From positions 12,089,001 through 12,153,000 of the forward strand of contig NC_080568.1 of the NCBI RefSeq assembly GCF_030253575.1: a stretch of 64,000 nt of DNA. Direction: 5' to 3'. Position 1 is the stretch's first letter. Each line of letters begins with the position of its first letter. Below are positions 22,813-36,193 of this stretch, one piece after another. A program made the position numbers and the translations under genes. This stretch comes from Rhododendron vialii (taxonomy: Eukaryota > Streptophyta > Magnoliopsida > Ericales > Ericaceae). The notes under the pieces are model-generated. The model had not been told where the DNA came from and did no database searches. It saw nothing but the letters and a program-made list of their open reading frames with translations.

Positions 22813-23145
22813 TCGGGCGCCACTATTCGCACTCCTTTATTTTCTCCCATAACCCGTTAAAAATTTTCAATTAAACTCGACAGTTAGTTACCGAAATTAA
22901 GATATATTTTCAGCATTCAATTACCGAAATATAATATTTTTTTCAATAGCTATTTACCGAAAATGTGTGTTCAGCAGTTGTTTACCGAAAGTTGAACAAA
23001 TTTTCGACATGTAGTTACCGAAATATAATCTTGCTTTCAACAGCTATTTACTAAAATGTTATTTATGATTTTCAACAACCATTTACCGAAATGTAGTGGG
23101 CTATGGAAAAAAATAAAGGGCTGCGAATAGCAGCGTCCTTTTTTC
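22813..23145. mobile_element. small TIR element with CTATTCGCA ends (copy A)
   Basis: Left end GGGCGCCACTATTCGCA pairs with right end (complement) GGACGCTGCTATTCGCA, and similarity extends about 40 bp inward (TTTATTTTCTCCCATAACCC). The interior is a series of about seven degenerate repeats, each with TTACCGAAA, spaced roughly 30-35 bp. The target duplication is obscured by T runs, so the superfamily is unknown. Confidence 0.6.
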
Positions 23146-23194
23146 CTCGTAACCCACGCTCGGAAAACACGCCATATTCCGAATCAAAATTTAT

Positions 23195-24384
<1,190 letters not shown>

Positions 24385-24498
24385 AAAATTTATACTATTA
24401 TCGCGTAGTTTCAGAAAGATGGTGGTTATTCGCAGTCCTCTATTTTCTCTCTTCACCCATTTTCTTCACTTAACCCGCCACCCATATATTAATATACT

Positions 24499-27241
24499 CC
24501 CTCCATCCCATTTTTATTGTCCATTTTCATTTTTCGTGCCGTTCTTTCAACGCTTATATGTAGAGACCCGTATTATTTTTTTTTAGGCTATATTTTTTTT
24601 TTTTGGTTTGTTAATATATAGCCCGTCGAGATAGACAGTGCGGATATTCGGTGTGACATGTTCGTGGAAGGATATAAGGGCGATTATGTAAGAGGTGCAC
24701 GCGTGAGTGTGTGGTGCGAGAAGCGGGGGATTGCTCCCCACTTCTATAATTCTCCCTAGGAGAATTATTTCTCCACTTTTTTTCCTCTCACTCTCTCGGC
24801 ACTCTCTCTCCTCCTCTCCTCCGAAAAACTCCCTCCTTTCTTCTCTCTTCGATTTTATCTACCTAGGGGGTGATTCCGGACAAGGCCCGAGAATTAAAGT
24901 TGCTATACGAAGCATGGGCTTTCCGAATATCCAAGAAAAATCACGATCGAACCACATGGGAGCTCGGTTGACTTAGTCAAAGGTTCGGGTTTTGCTCAAA
25001 ACCCATGAGGTAAGGATTTCTTACTCTCTCTATGTGTTTATGGGTTGATTATGTGCCTTGATCGTGTTTGGTTTGTTGTTTGTTGTTGAAATTTCGTTGT
25101 TGAAAAGCTGAAAATCTGCAGAAAAAGTCTGTGGTATTGATACCCTCAAAAGGGGTATCAATACCCCACTCTTCTCTGGACCAGACGCTGGCCAGGTATT
25201 GATACCTCGGTCAGGGGTATCAATACCCCTCTTTTGTTCCGGACAGATTTGATTCATTTGTTCCTTCTCGTGCCCGTTTGAACTCCGGACACTTCAAACA
25301 CCTTTTGAATAGCTTCAAATGACTTCCAAACTTGATTATTCGTACCTCGAAAGATTCAATGACCAATCGATCACTTTAGGCCGTCGTCATAGCTTAGAAA
25401 AGTGTAGAATTAAATGGTTAGGATATTTGTTCATTATTTTACGCTTTTGGTTGATTGAAGTAGATGTTGTGGTATGTCTTAATGATCGATATAGACTTGT
25501 TAAGTGTTATAACATGACGTGATGATTGGTGAGTAGAGAAACGTACAATGGAGGCATTATTGAGTATCTTTGGCCGTAAAATATGTCATAGGGTTCATAG
25601 TTGGTCGATGGGGTTTTGCCTAATGGTCTGGAAGAGAATAAGGTAACTCGTATCTTCGTACTTCGTTTAGATGGATCATCCTAGGTTCATTTGGTATTCA
25701 TTCCATAGATTCTCGTTTAGAACCTAACAGGCGGTGTGTCGGGAGTCGTTGTGGGATTGGTACATGACGTAGGGCGTCGTGATAGACTTTGAGAGATAAC
25801 GTAACCAAATGCGTTTAATGATGTACAAAAGGACATGTTTGTGAGTTTAAAATGCATTGAATGACGACGAATGAAAAAATGTGGCCTTGGGAAGTGTTGT
25901 CTTATTGTATTCGGATTGTTAATGCTTATATATTTATGTGAGTTGTGAATTTGAATTGAGGGTCCTGCAACGCAAGGTGTGGTAATGCGGAGACTCTAGA
26001 GGGCCCACAACGCAAGGTGTGGTAATGCGGAAACCCAGGTGGAAAGAATTCACTGTAACGCAAGGGGTGGTAATACGGTTGAATGTCTCGCATGATGAAG
26101 GAAGTTATGATTGGTCATAGAAGTTCGTGTTGTGTTTGTTGCTTGAGATGGTAACTATCAAACAAAGGAATAAATGATCGATTTTTATCAAAGTTTTGAA
26201 AGAAAGGAATTTAGTTTTGGAAAAAGGATTTCTATGAAAAATCCTCCGGTATTCCTAAGCGAATCAACGGTTCCGGTATTTGGGCACAAATCAACGGATT
26301 CCGATATTCAAGCGAATCAACGGAGCTTGACCCGTGAAGGTCGAGAGTTTTCTCAAAGTTAAGTTGGCAACAAAAAGGAAACGTTTTCCTTTTATAGAAG
26401 AAGCTTGATGGTAAAAGGTAAGAAATGAGGAAAATAAAGGTGGCAGTCATTCGAGAAATCTTAAAATGATTTGAGAAAACAGTATTGGGTTGATTAGATT
26501 GATTTGTGCTTAAAGATGCTCCTAGTTGTTGTACGAATGGCAAGGGATATCCATAAGACGTATTGAATTCCTTAGCCGTTGTTTGTTGGTTCATTGTATC
26601 TTTTGTATCTTCGATCGTCCATTGGAAATCATTCATTCTTGTGGCATGTTTCACCGCATTTACATATAGCTTGGGTATAGAATTCTCTACTGGGCTAGTG
26701 TAGCTCAACCTATCATTTTCAGGTGCATCTCAAGGATTTTGACGCGGAGTGCATGGTGTGCATGCTTGACTTCATATCTTTTGAAAGCCATCCCGAGAAG
26801 TGATTCTATGATCTTTTGAAAGGATTAGATTGTAAATTCATTTGAAGTTTTTTTTTTTCCAGATATTATGTAATCTCTAAATTTACTGTCTTTAACTAAC
26901 TATGGAGTTTGGGCCGTAGTGTCAATGTTGTAAATCTTTAAACTTAGAAACCTAGTTTGTAAATGATTATTTGGAATTCTCTCTTTTGGGTATTATTTGT
27001 ACTATGTGAGGATCATTTATTGAAATGGATTATTTATTTATGTTAAAAATAGAGGGCGTGACATTATATCTCCCAATCTACAATGTTTTTCATAATTTTC
27101 AAACTTTGTATTATAGATCTAATCGAGAACTATCAAACAAGATCCATATTGCATATATTTGGAGATTCATATTAGAAGATATAAGCGTTGAAAGAACAGC
27201 ACGAAAAATGAAAATGGACAATAAAAATGGGACGGAGAGAG
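24499..27241. mobile_element. Stowaway (Tc1/Mariner) MITE split by a solo LTR
   Basis: Starts CTCCCTCCATCCCATTT and ends with the complement CTCTCTCCGTCCCATTT, flanked by TA (24497-24498 and 27242-27243). The inverted repeats are about 60 bp and nearly perfect. The two parts (24499-24558 and 27069-27241) would make a ~233-bp MITE if the LTR were removed. Confidence 0.85.
24559..27063 (+). mobile_element. solo LTR of a chromovirus-like Ty3/gypsy element, 2.5 kb
   Basis: Begins TGTAGAGACCCG and ends GGGCGTGACA, with exact TSD TTATA (24554-24558 and 27064-27068). The ends resemble those of the intact chromovirus LTR (TGTAATACCC...GTCGTGACA on its coding strand). Inside are two perfect hairpins (25133-25165 and 25195-25227), three copies of CAACGCAAGG.GTGGTAATGC (25968-26080) and three AATCAACGG repeats near 26260-26325. 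No internal domain remains. Confidence 0.8.
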
Positions 27242-28495
27242 TAACATTTACTCCAAATAACCCACAAAATTCACCTAAACTTCCTAGTATACCCCTCCCT
27301 CCATCCCATCTCTCCTGGTTTCTATTGCCACCACCACCACCACAGACCTCCATCACCGCCACCACAGACCTCCATCGCAACTACCATTGACCTCCATAAC
27401 CACCACCATTGACCTCTTCTCTCTCATCGTTCTCTCCCTCCCTCTTCTGTATCTTCACCGTGCACCACGTTTCACCATTGCCAAACCACGACCTCCATAA
27501 TCGCCACAACTGAACCACCACCACAACATTTTCAATTTTTTCTCCTAATAGGTTTAAGATGGCTATGAAACCATTTTTGTTTGTGAGCATGTGAGATTGA
27601 AAACGAAGCCCACATAACCTATTCAAAATTGAACAATCAAATATTTGTACCGACGATGAAAACGTTCGATCTGTAAATGTCAAAATTATTATCATTAAAC
27701 GACATTTAAAAACTGAATTTTAGTATATATTTCGTTATTTGCTTATCGAAATTTTATTTCCCAAAATTATTTTGACTTACGTTTGAATTCGAAACCTGAA
27801 TGTCGAAAAAGTTAACGTTATACAGTAGGTAATTACCGAAATTACGTAGGTATTACGGTAACTAATTACTGAATTTATATTTCACAAAAAATAAGTTTTG
27901 TGACTTAAATTTCGGAACATGATTGTCGAAAATATTAGTAATATTCGGTAGTTAAATGTCAAAAAAAATACACTTTTTCAAACTTGAAAATCCTAAAATC
28001 TTGGTCGAAAAAATCTAGATGGACGAAGGAGGAAGTCGACTGAGATTGAGATGTTGAAAAAACTTGAAAGAGAGGAGAAGAGAGAAGATGATGATGAATT
28101 TTATTCAATTTTCATATTCATATCAAAACCTAGAAGTGGGGTCATTTTGTTCTTTTTCAATGGAAGAAGAGGAACCCTCCGTTGATACAATATATAATCC
28201 TTGCTTCTCCATTGAGATTGAAATGAACAAGGGAAAAATTGAAAAGTTTAAGAGATGATAAAGAGTGAGAGAGGAGCCGAGAGAATTTGAACAGGGAGGA
28301 GTCGACTAGAAATTTTTTGTGAACTTGAATTTTTTTTTTATCGGCTAAACTGTCAAGCAATAAGGGGAAACGAGGAAGAAAATGATGGCAATTAGGTCAT
28401 TTTGCATTGGGGGGTTATGTTTGTAATTAGTTGTAAAATTTTAACGGGCTAATGGAGAAAATAATGAGTTGTGAATAGTCGCCCCCTTGAAAAAT

Positions 28496-29660
28496 CGTGG
28501 GCGGGCGAAATTACGTGAAAGAAAGAACCTCTTGGGGACCCCTTGAACTTTCACTAATTGTAATTTCACCCCACAAGCTGCATGCTTATCTTAGGGACGA
28601 GGAGAATCAAGTGGGACGTAGTTCAAGGAAAAATAGGTTTTGCAGCTATGAACGCTGAATGTTTTATAGAAAATAAATCAGAGTCTCCACTAGACATACA
28701 GTTTAGATGTGTCGGATCACCCTTGAATTATCCTTTCTAATAATTCACACAGATGTAACAATTAAGTTTGTTTAAGGCAATCGGCGAGCCTATGGCCAAT
28801 GGGTGGTGGCTTGAGTTGATGTCTACTGTCTTATGTGTTGCGAATCCTAGGATGGTATAAATTAGAGAAATATTGTCTTGTAATAATCTAGGATACTTGA
28901 CTTCAGTGAAAATCGGGATAATTTAACTTGGGCAAAGACAGAGAAGGGTTGTCAGCAATGTTTCATGCGTACACACACATATAGAGGTGTTGAAGCAACT
29001 AAGGTATGAAGGAGAAGTGAAAAGGAGAAAAGAAAGAAGAGATTTGAGCATGTCGAGTCAGGATTAGAAAAGAGGAATGGGCAGGTTTTGTGGCAGTGGA
29101 CTCGCAAATTAAGATGGTAGCTCAAAAGGGAGATGAAGGGAGGCCATGGTAGTGGTGGTTGGCCTGTGGCTACACATTCAGGAGAGATGGACGATGAGTG
29201 GGCAAAGAAAATGAGGTCATATAAAGATGTTTATACTTCAGACCCGCTTACTATCCAAATCAATTATAATATGTCCAAGTGGTGTCAAGTGGCACTACAG
29301 AAGCCCCACATAACTTCTCGTTACAAACTTCACTTTATTTGGTCATTCGATTGATCGATGGTAACTATAATATTGATTGATAATTTACGATACGAGGACT
29401 AAATTGATACAATATATATACTTTTAAAAATTGGTCTAACCCCTTTAGTCCAGCTCTTAAGTTTGTGACCCCTCTAGTCCACTTGCCTAATAAAACAACT
29501 TCAATGACAAAAATACCCATTTCTAATCTCCACCACTGATACCTAAATGAGATCTATACCGTTGAAACCTCAAACCCTACTTCACTTTATACCCAAAACA
29601 TGAAACAACAGCAGCAACGTTATTCTCTCTCTCTCTCTCTCTCTCTCTCAAACCCTACTT
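28496..29660. other. intergenic, nothing recognised
   Basis: No domain-bearing frame. A CT microsatellite lies at about 29625-29652. Confidence 0.5.
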
Positions 29661-29664
29661 CAAG

Positions 29665-30910
29665 TTAGGAATTCCTGATTTTTCTTATTGTTCGGACCTC
29701 ATGCAAAAGTCCATTTTTCCAATCAAATTTCGATGATTCAAACCGTTAAATGTGTTTAAAACGTGTTTTTAAAGGTACTCGCGAGAAATCGATAAAAAAT
29801 ATGACCGGAAAGGGCTTGATCTGAGTAGTTTTCATAAAAACGCATTTTATGAAAAACTGTTTGGATCAAACCCTTCCCGTTCATATATTTTTTCGATTTC
29901 TTGCGCGTGTCTTTTAAAATACATTTTAAAGACATTTAACAGTTCAGATCATTGAAATTCAATCGGGAACAATTAGGTCCGGACCGTGAGAAAATCAAGG
30001 ATCCCTGACTGCCAGTTAGGATCAAGTCAAGACCGTCAGCACCTCCTCTTTCCTGGTCGAATTTTGATTATCCGAGCCGTTCAATGTCTTCAGAACGTGA
30101 TTTAAGGATACCCGCGATAAATTGGCCAAAAAAATGACCGAGAAGGGCTTGAGTTGGGTAGTTTTTTATTGAACAGTTTAATAAAAAACTGTTGGATTGA
30201 AGCACTTCCTGGTCGTTTTTTTTTTTTTTGTTGTTGATAATTTAACTATCAAGTCAGGATCTCTTACGGTTAGGTCCTTCAGCACCTCCCATTTTTCGAT
30301 CGAATTTCGATAATTCGAACCGCTAAATGTGATCAAAATGTGATTTTAAAGATACCAACGAGAAATTGACAAAAAAAATGACCGGGAAGGGCTTGAGTTG
30401 AGCAATTTTTTATTGAATTGTTCATTAAAAACTGTTGGATTGAAGCCCTTCCCGGTCATTTTTTTGCCAATTTCTCCTTGGTACCATTAAAATCATGTTC
30501 TGAACACATTGAACGGCTTGAATCATTGAAATTCGATCGGGAAAGAGGAGGTGCTGACAGTCCTGACTGTAAGAGGTCCTAACTTGATCCTAACTACATA
30601 GCATCTCCTCTTTTCCAATCGAATTTCAATGATTCAAGCCGTTCAATGTGTTTAGAACGTGATTTTAAGGGTACCCGCGAGAAATTGGCAAAAAATATGA
30701 TCGGAAAGGGCTTGAGTTGAGCAATTTTTTATTGAATTGTTTAATAAAAAACTGTTGGGTAGAAGCTCTTCCCGGTCATTTTTTGTTATAATTTCTCGCG
30801 GTTACCCTTAAAATCATGTTCTGATAACATTGAACTGTTCGGATCATCAAAATTTGATTGGAAAAGGGAAGGTGCTGACGGACCTGACTGTAAGAGGTCC
30901 TGACTTGATG
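29665..30910. repeat. cluster of about four ~300-bp hairpin (foldback) repeats
   Basis: Units near 29665-30008, 30004-30268, 30240-30595 and 30595-30905 each have inverted arms centred on a loop, with the stem motif TGACCGGGAAGGGCTTGA facing its complement. The outer parts carry variants of TTCGATGATTC.AACCGTTC and AGTCAGGAYCTCTTAC. Two further copies lie at 40.80-41.15 and 41.19-41.51 kb. They are non-coding and MITE-like, but no target duplication could be defined because copies abut one another. Confidence 0.7.
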
Positions 30911-30921
30911 TTGTGCATATG

Positions 30922-30924
<3 letters not shown>

Positions 30925-30967
<43 letters not shown>
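30925..30967. repeat. (TA)n microsatellite
   Basis: About 20 TA units, roughly 270 bp outside the left arm of the pararetroviral locus. Confidence 0.95.
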
Positions 30968-30969
<2 letters not shown>

Positions 30970-31232
30970 TGATACCATGAGAGGGCGGAAGCATAGACAC
31001 AGTATGGAAGAACAAGAGAATCAGAGTATGACTAATTGAATGTGTGAATCGGTGAAAGACACAATCGGTATGTGAACCAGTGCATTGTTATGCTATGTGA
31101 ATTGGTTTACTTTAAGGGGAAAGAGGAAACACTGATGAATACTAGCACTACGCTAGAATTGGAAAGAAAAGGAAAAGCAAAAGCAAAACACTACGGAAAG
31201 AACATGCAATTATTCAAATTGATTTCATTATA

Positions 31233-32051
31233 AAATTAAAATGGGAAACATACTGATTACCATTTAGTATATTATAATCTATAAAGTATATCATATACTT
31301 AAACTGTAAAGTATAGTATATTATATACTTAAACTATAACGTACTGATATAGTATATTATAATCTATAAAATATAGTATATTATAAACTAATGAAACAAT
31401 ATATATACGTATAACATATTCTTAATAAATAATCTATATTTAAGCATATAATAAGTTAAGTAAGAAATCACTTATTGAATCTGTCTGATTTCAATTGCTG
31501 AATTAGGAAAGATACATGACTGAAAATTTACAAGTGGTTTAGTGGGTAGAAAAGCTGGAGTATTAACAAACTCAGCTCTTGACTAGGGTGATTACAAAAG
31601 AAGCAAAGCTTCTGAGAATACTGACTTCTCTCTCTAAACTAAACTTCCCAACTTGACTTGTTTACTACATCCTTCTCAATTCCTTTTATAGAGTAAGGAT
31701 TTGAGATTTACGATTGCGGGATGATTCAGCCATGTGACTAAAGTAGGTGACTTTTCCCTTTCGGTGGAGAAATGACTTAAAAGCAGATTCTTGCTGTCGT
31801 AGGAAGATGCTAACTGTCTCCACTTTCGGTGCTGAAATGACCAAAAGTTGGTTACTTTCAGTAGTGCCACAAATAGTGCTTTTGCCATCATGACTAGCTT
31901 TTGACTAGGATATTACCCGTCCATCATATTGTCGATGTTCTGTAATTCCTCACACGTCAAATTATCCTAATAACTTTGCCCATTATCTTCACTGGTGATC
32001 TCTTAGTCAGACTCCTGGTCTTCCCGGTCTTCAAGTTGGTGACTTTGGTAT
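31233..32051 (-). promoter_or_regulatory. left inverted copy of the viral intergenic region
   Basis: On the minus strand a TATA box (CTCTATAAAAGG, about 31695-31684) is followed by a leader-like region, as in caulimovirid large intergenic regions. Transcription would run leftward, out of the locus. The match to the right arm is close over the whole length. Confidence 0.65.
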
Positions 32052-32293
32052 TCTGTGACTAATTTTGAAATTTGGTATAAAGAATGAATGGAACTTTTTG
32101 AATATGCTCGGTGGATCTGATTTTTTGGATGGAATCTTCACAAATTAATTTGTAAATACTCTCAAGGAAATAATCATTATCCCCAAGATTACTTGCAATT
32201 GACTCAGCTCTGTGATGCTTGATCTGTGCTCTAAACGTCTTGGAACACGGCCAGGGACATTCATTTTGAATAAGTTCAATTGGTGGATGGACT

Positions 32294-33028
32294 CTACTGA
32301 ATGACCAATTTGCCGAGATTCCCTGTATTTGTCCATTCTGGCATTTTACTTCTGATCAAGACCTGGCATCTTAGTGCTTCATATTTTGCAAAAAGATTGT
32401 TGACACATACATCCAATTTTCTGGTAACTCGGTCAATTTGTTCTGGAGAAGTGAAAATCATTTGTCTAAAGAACCCATAATTTAGTAGGGTCATTGGACT
32501 GACTTGGATAATCTTCCCTTTATATAAAAGAACAAGGTCTTGAAAATACTTCATATCAATACAGGCTTTGGGAACGCTAAAGATTAACTGACACGGGCAA
32601 TTCATTCTTTCTAATGGTATTTCTTGGCATAATGGATTAGTTTTAGGACAATTAACTCTGTCTTGGTCTTTATAGTATTGGGTTTCCCAAGTGACGGATA
32701 ATCCTAGAGGTAGTTGACTGGCTATTTTAGTAAGAGTTTCAAATAGAAATTCTTGAAAATGGTGACCGTCCTGTCTAGCGAGATGTTGAATATGGTTTAC
32801 TATTTCTGATGGTAGTGAATCAGGAATGATGGATAAGGATTTTGGTAAAACTAGGGTTTTGGAGACCTTCTTTTGAAAGGTTTCAAGCACACTCATACTT
32901 TCATCATAATTTAGTAAGGATGACTGTCTTTTCTCTACTTTTACTAGTGAGGTAAAAGAGGTCTTCTTTCTTTTTGACTGGTGCTGTAATATATAAATTT
33001 CTGCTCTGAACTGGTTATTCTCATTCAT
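32294..33028 (-). pseudogene. unrecognised 244-codon frame of the pararetroviral locus
   Basis: The longest uninterrupted viral-side frame, starting with ATG at 33028. It contains no motif of reverse transcriptase, RNase H or protease. A central part has cysteines in NCPCQLIF and hydrophobic blocks but no known domain. It could be the non-conserved second open frame reported for some florendoviruses, which is an inference from position only. It follows a shorter frame (33439-33152) in the same orientation. Confidence 0.5.
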
Positions 33029-33151
33029 CTGATGGTGATACCTATAATTTAAATCTATGAAATTATGAGTTATTGTTTCGCAATGCTCACAAGAAGGGAA
33101 GTTAATATATGAACTATTGCTGGTGCAGGCTAGGGATGGGTTTAAGGAAAC

Positions 33152-33439
33152 TCAACCCAAAGATCTAGGAAAAATAACTCCACCAGTCTGCTTATTCTTA
33201 TTTTGCTGATTAAAATAAATACTCAAACTATTTAGGCTGTCTAGAAATCTGCGATTATCCCCACGCGCGTTCCAGAGGTTATCTAAGAGACAATATTGGG
33301 TTTCATCAATGCTGTCTAAGTAATTTAGCTTTCTAAATTTTGTATTTACTCCAGCAGGAATCACTGGCAGGATGATTTTCCTAAATGGGATGACTTTCTG
33401 TTGATTTTGAGACATCTTTAAAACAATCAAATAAATCAT
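33152..33439 (-). pseudogene. unrecognised short frame upstream of the 244-codon frame
   Basis: Contains the segment KLNYLDSIDETQYCLLDNLW. A methionine nine codons in (near 33415) would be a reasonable start. It ends about 120 bp before the next frame, and the two may once have been one coding region separated by a shift. Function unknown. Confidence 0.4.
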
Positions 33440-33489
33440 TAGTAATTAGTAGGATAAATAGAACAATTTTTTAATTGAGTTAATTCATA

Positions 33490-33860
33490 TTATTCTAGTG
33501 TGGATAAAAATTCAAAATTTATTTGTTGACCAAATGATGTAGTGGTAATTTTATTACTAGTGGCTGTGAACGGATAAAACAAGTAAATAAAGGCTATTCC
33601 TAAGATTACTTTGTCAGTTAAGTTTTGGACTAAAACAAATAAAGTTTTAAAACAAACTCTATTTTGACAAACAAGAACTTCAGGTAATTTATATCTAATT
33701 TGCATTTTACTACCATTTTGCAGAACTCAACCGTTCAGTTGTTTTATGATATTGACTTAGTATTATTCTTTCTTGGATACAATTTAGATCTGTTCCTGTA
33801 TCGATAAGAGTAGTAACTTCAATTTTGTAATTTCCTATTATCAATTTAACACTAGCATAC
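33490..33860 (-). pseudogene. aspartic protease remnant of the pararetrovirus
   Basis: The active-site motif TLIDTGTDLNCIQ is encoded at about 33821-33783, and the following ...VILGIAFIYLFYPF (near 33620-33555) is typical of the flap-distal part of the family. The two are in different frames, so the domain is broken. In an intact virus reverse transcriptase would follow, but none is found downstream. Confidence 0.65.
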
Positions 33861-34440
33861 CATTTTTATATATTTATTCGATTTATTATATTTAATCTGT
33901 TACTTTCTGGATCACAATTTGGGTGATCAATATTTTGTTCTTGACCAGAATATTGTTCTTGATTATTGGTTTTATTATCTTCTAAGGATTCCTCTGAAGA
34001 TGAGCTGTCTATTTTAAATTTAACAAATTTTTTACTTGGTTGTGGAAGTTGGTTTTTGATATTTGTGATTTCTTTTTTAATAAGATCTATCTCTTACTGT
34101 AAATCTTGTAAAGTAACTTCTTTATGAATTTTACTAAATCGTTCTATAGTATTATTAAGACTTACTATTGGTTTATTATATTGGGGTCTTTTACCTTGTT
34201 GTACTAGGAGTTGTTTGAGTTTTTAACATATTGTTGTTTTAACTCGGAATCTTCTATTCTACTGATTAGATCAATTAATAATTCTTCTTCTGGTAATTCT
34301 TTGGTAAGTACATTTATTTTTTTGCAGCAGTTATCAGTACATTCAATCTCAATTTGATTATCGCTTGGGCTATCATCAATAGAATGGTATTCTGAAGATT
34401 TAACAATTTCTTCTTAATTGTCTGAATTACTTAGATTTTT

Positions 34441-34980
34441 CATCCTAAAAATTTTTAAAATCTGTTGTTCATCAGTATTAGATATATTAAGTTGACTGAT
34501 TTTTGCTTTAACTTTGCATTCATTTTTGTAATGTCCTTTTTTACCACAGTTGTGACATGTAATATTACTTTTGTCATACTTTACATCACTGGTTGCATTT
34601 TTCTTTTTATTCTTTTGACCTTTAGGTTTTTCGTAATATTTATCTTTAGAGGATTGTGGTTTACTATTCCTAGAATACTTGTGATTTTTACTCCTATTCT
34701 CAACTTTCTTATGATGTTTATGTTTTCTACGTGATGGTGCTATTGGAGGTAGACCGTATTGTTCACAAAAGTTTCCTAGCTCATACTTGACTTTATTTTT
34801 ATCTTTCTAAGCTTGTTTACTAATTTTCATATCAATACACATTCTTAATCCTTCTTTTTGAATGGTACTAATAATGTCACCATATGTTAATTTATCATAT
34901 TCAATTACTCCTGTTGGTTGACTAAGAACATCTTTAATTTTATGAGCAAATAAATTAGGGAGTCTGTTAATAAATTTTTC
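34441..34980 (-). pseudogene. nucleocapsid zinc-knuckle region of the pararetrovirus
   Basis: A CX2CX4HX4C knuckle (CHNCGKKGHYKNEC) is encoded at 34557-34516, preceded and followed by lysine-rich sequence, as expected for the RNA-binding end of a caulimovirid coat protein. Stops in the surrounding frame show decay. Confidence 0.7.
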
Positions 34981-34983
34981 TTT

Positions 34984-36143
34984 CTAAAATGACTTTGGAC
35001 AATCATCTCTAAGCATTACTCTAGATATAAAAACATCTTTGTACCATCTAAAATCGCTTAGTGTTGGACAATGTAAATTACTTAGCTGATCATGTATTCT
35101 AGAAATAATGTTACTATGTTTTCCAATGAAGTGTTTAATCATGGTATAGATAAGAGTGTTAACTCCATCCGGTGCTCCCATGCCAATATCATTACCAAAA
35201 ATTGGGAGACCATTCTCATCAATTTGGACAGCATGTTTTATTTCTTCACGTGACTCGTTGGTGAGATATTTATCCCACCATGCTTTTAGCATTCCAGTAA
35301 ACCCAGAAGTTAACAATTCAAGAATTTGTGGTTGATTAAGGTCAGTGTTGCTCAAATAACTATTGGTAACCATTGATATGTGATTTAGCTTTTCTAGTAT
35401 TTGGTGTTTACTTAAACCATCAATATTCCACTCATATAACTTATTTGAGGAAACAGAAAATTGATTAGTTAAATTATTTTCTTCATACTGTAGGTCAGAG
35501 GGGGTTGGCTTAGAGTACCAATTTTTGGCGAGACTAGTAGGATTTGTTGGGGGATTGAAAAGACGATTTATCCCTTGGCTAGAGAATTGTTTTTGAAGTT
35601 GTGAAATTTCGCCATCAGAAGAAGTAGGTGAATTTTGACTAGAAGTATTAGTACTATGATCTTTTGTAATTGTGGTAACTTGGGGTGTTTCTAGTTCCGA
35701 TTTGATAGCCAACTTTGTCAATATTTCTTCAATTTTTTGAATATTTTGATTCTGATTTATACTAATTCCTGGTCTTTTTTCAGGAAGGTGTATGAAGGGG
35801 TTTTCCATATTTTTACTAGATGAAGGGATGCTGCTAGATGATCCTTCCTCAATTTTAGTTTCAATTTTATCCAATTGTTTACTTATAGTCTTGAGACATT
35901 GATTAGTGTAGTTAATTTGTTCAACAATTTGTTTACACTCAGCTCTCTCATTTGGTAGTTTAAATGGAGATGTGTTATAGATGATCCTTTGTAATCAATA
36001 ATTATTGAATCTAAAGGAGAATGACTAGAAGTTATGATAGTGTTATCCGACTTTTTCCATTTCATTTTTGTAATAGTATTGACTTTTTTATAGTAGTGCT
36101 CTAAGTAATCAAAAAAATAAACTTGATTTCTAGTCTCTTCCAT
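34984..36143 (-). pseudogene. capsid (coat protein)-like region of the pararetrovirus
   Basis: The main frame (35874 to 34984, open further upstream) has the pattern WYSKPTPSDLQYEE, LYEWNIDGLS and GMLKAWWDKYLTNES, which I associate with coat-protein/Gag-like regions of plant endogenous caulimovirids. The N-terminal part (36143-35883) is in another frame, with the change near 35980. It follows the movement-protein remnant across the inserted solo LTR. Confidence 0.65.
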
Positions 36144-36193
36144 AAATCTTTCCCAATGAGCTAGTATTTTCTCTTGTTGACAAGGTGTATATT

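Larger units (their letters stand above)
24423..28495. mobile_element. TIR element of the same family as copy A (copy B), heavily nested
   Basis: Left end GGTTATTCGCAGTCCTCTAT and right end (complement) GACTATTCACAACTCATTAT match the family ends of copy A. The interior (27.7-27.97 kb) again carries TTACCGAAA/ATGTCGAAA-type repeats. A Stowaway MITE with a solo LTR inside it occupies 24499-27241. Without these, the element is about 1.3 kb. No clear target duplication, so the boundaries are approximate. Confidence 0.5.

Noticed and set aside
29665..30910. CRISPR-like or tRNA-like repeat array
   Set aside because: Units are ~300-bp inverted repeats with no regular short spacers, in a plant nuclear context. 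They are foldback or MITE-type repeats.
30776..31039. Open frames with long YIYIYI runs
   Set aside because: Translation of the (TA)n microsatellite, not a protein.
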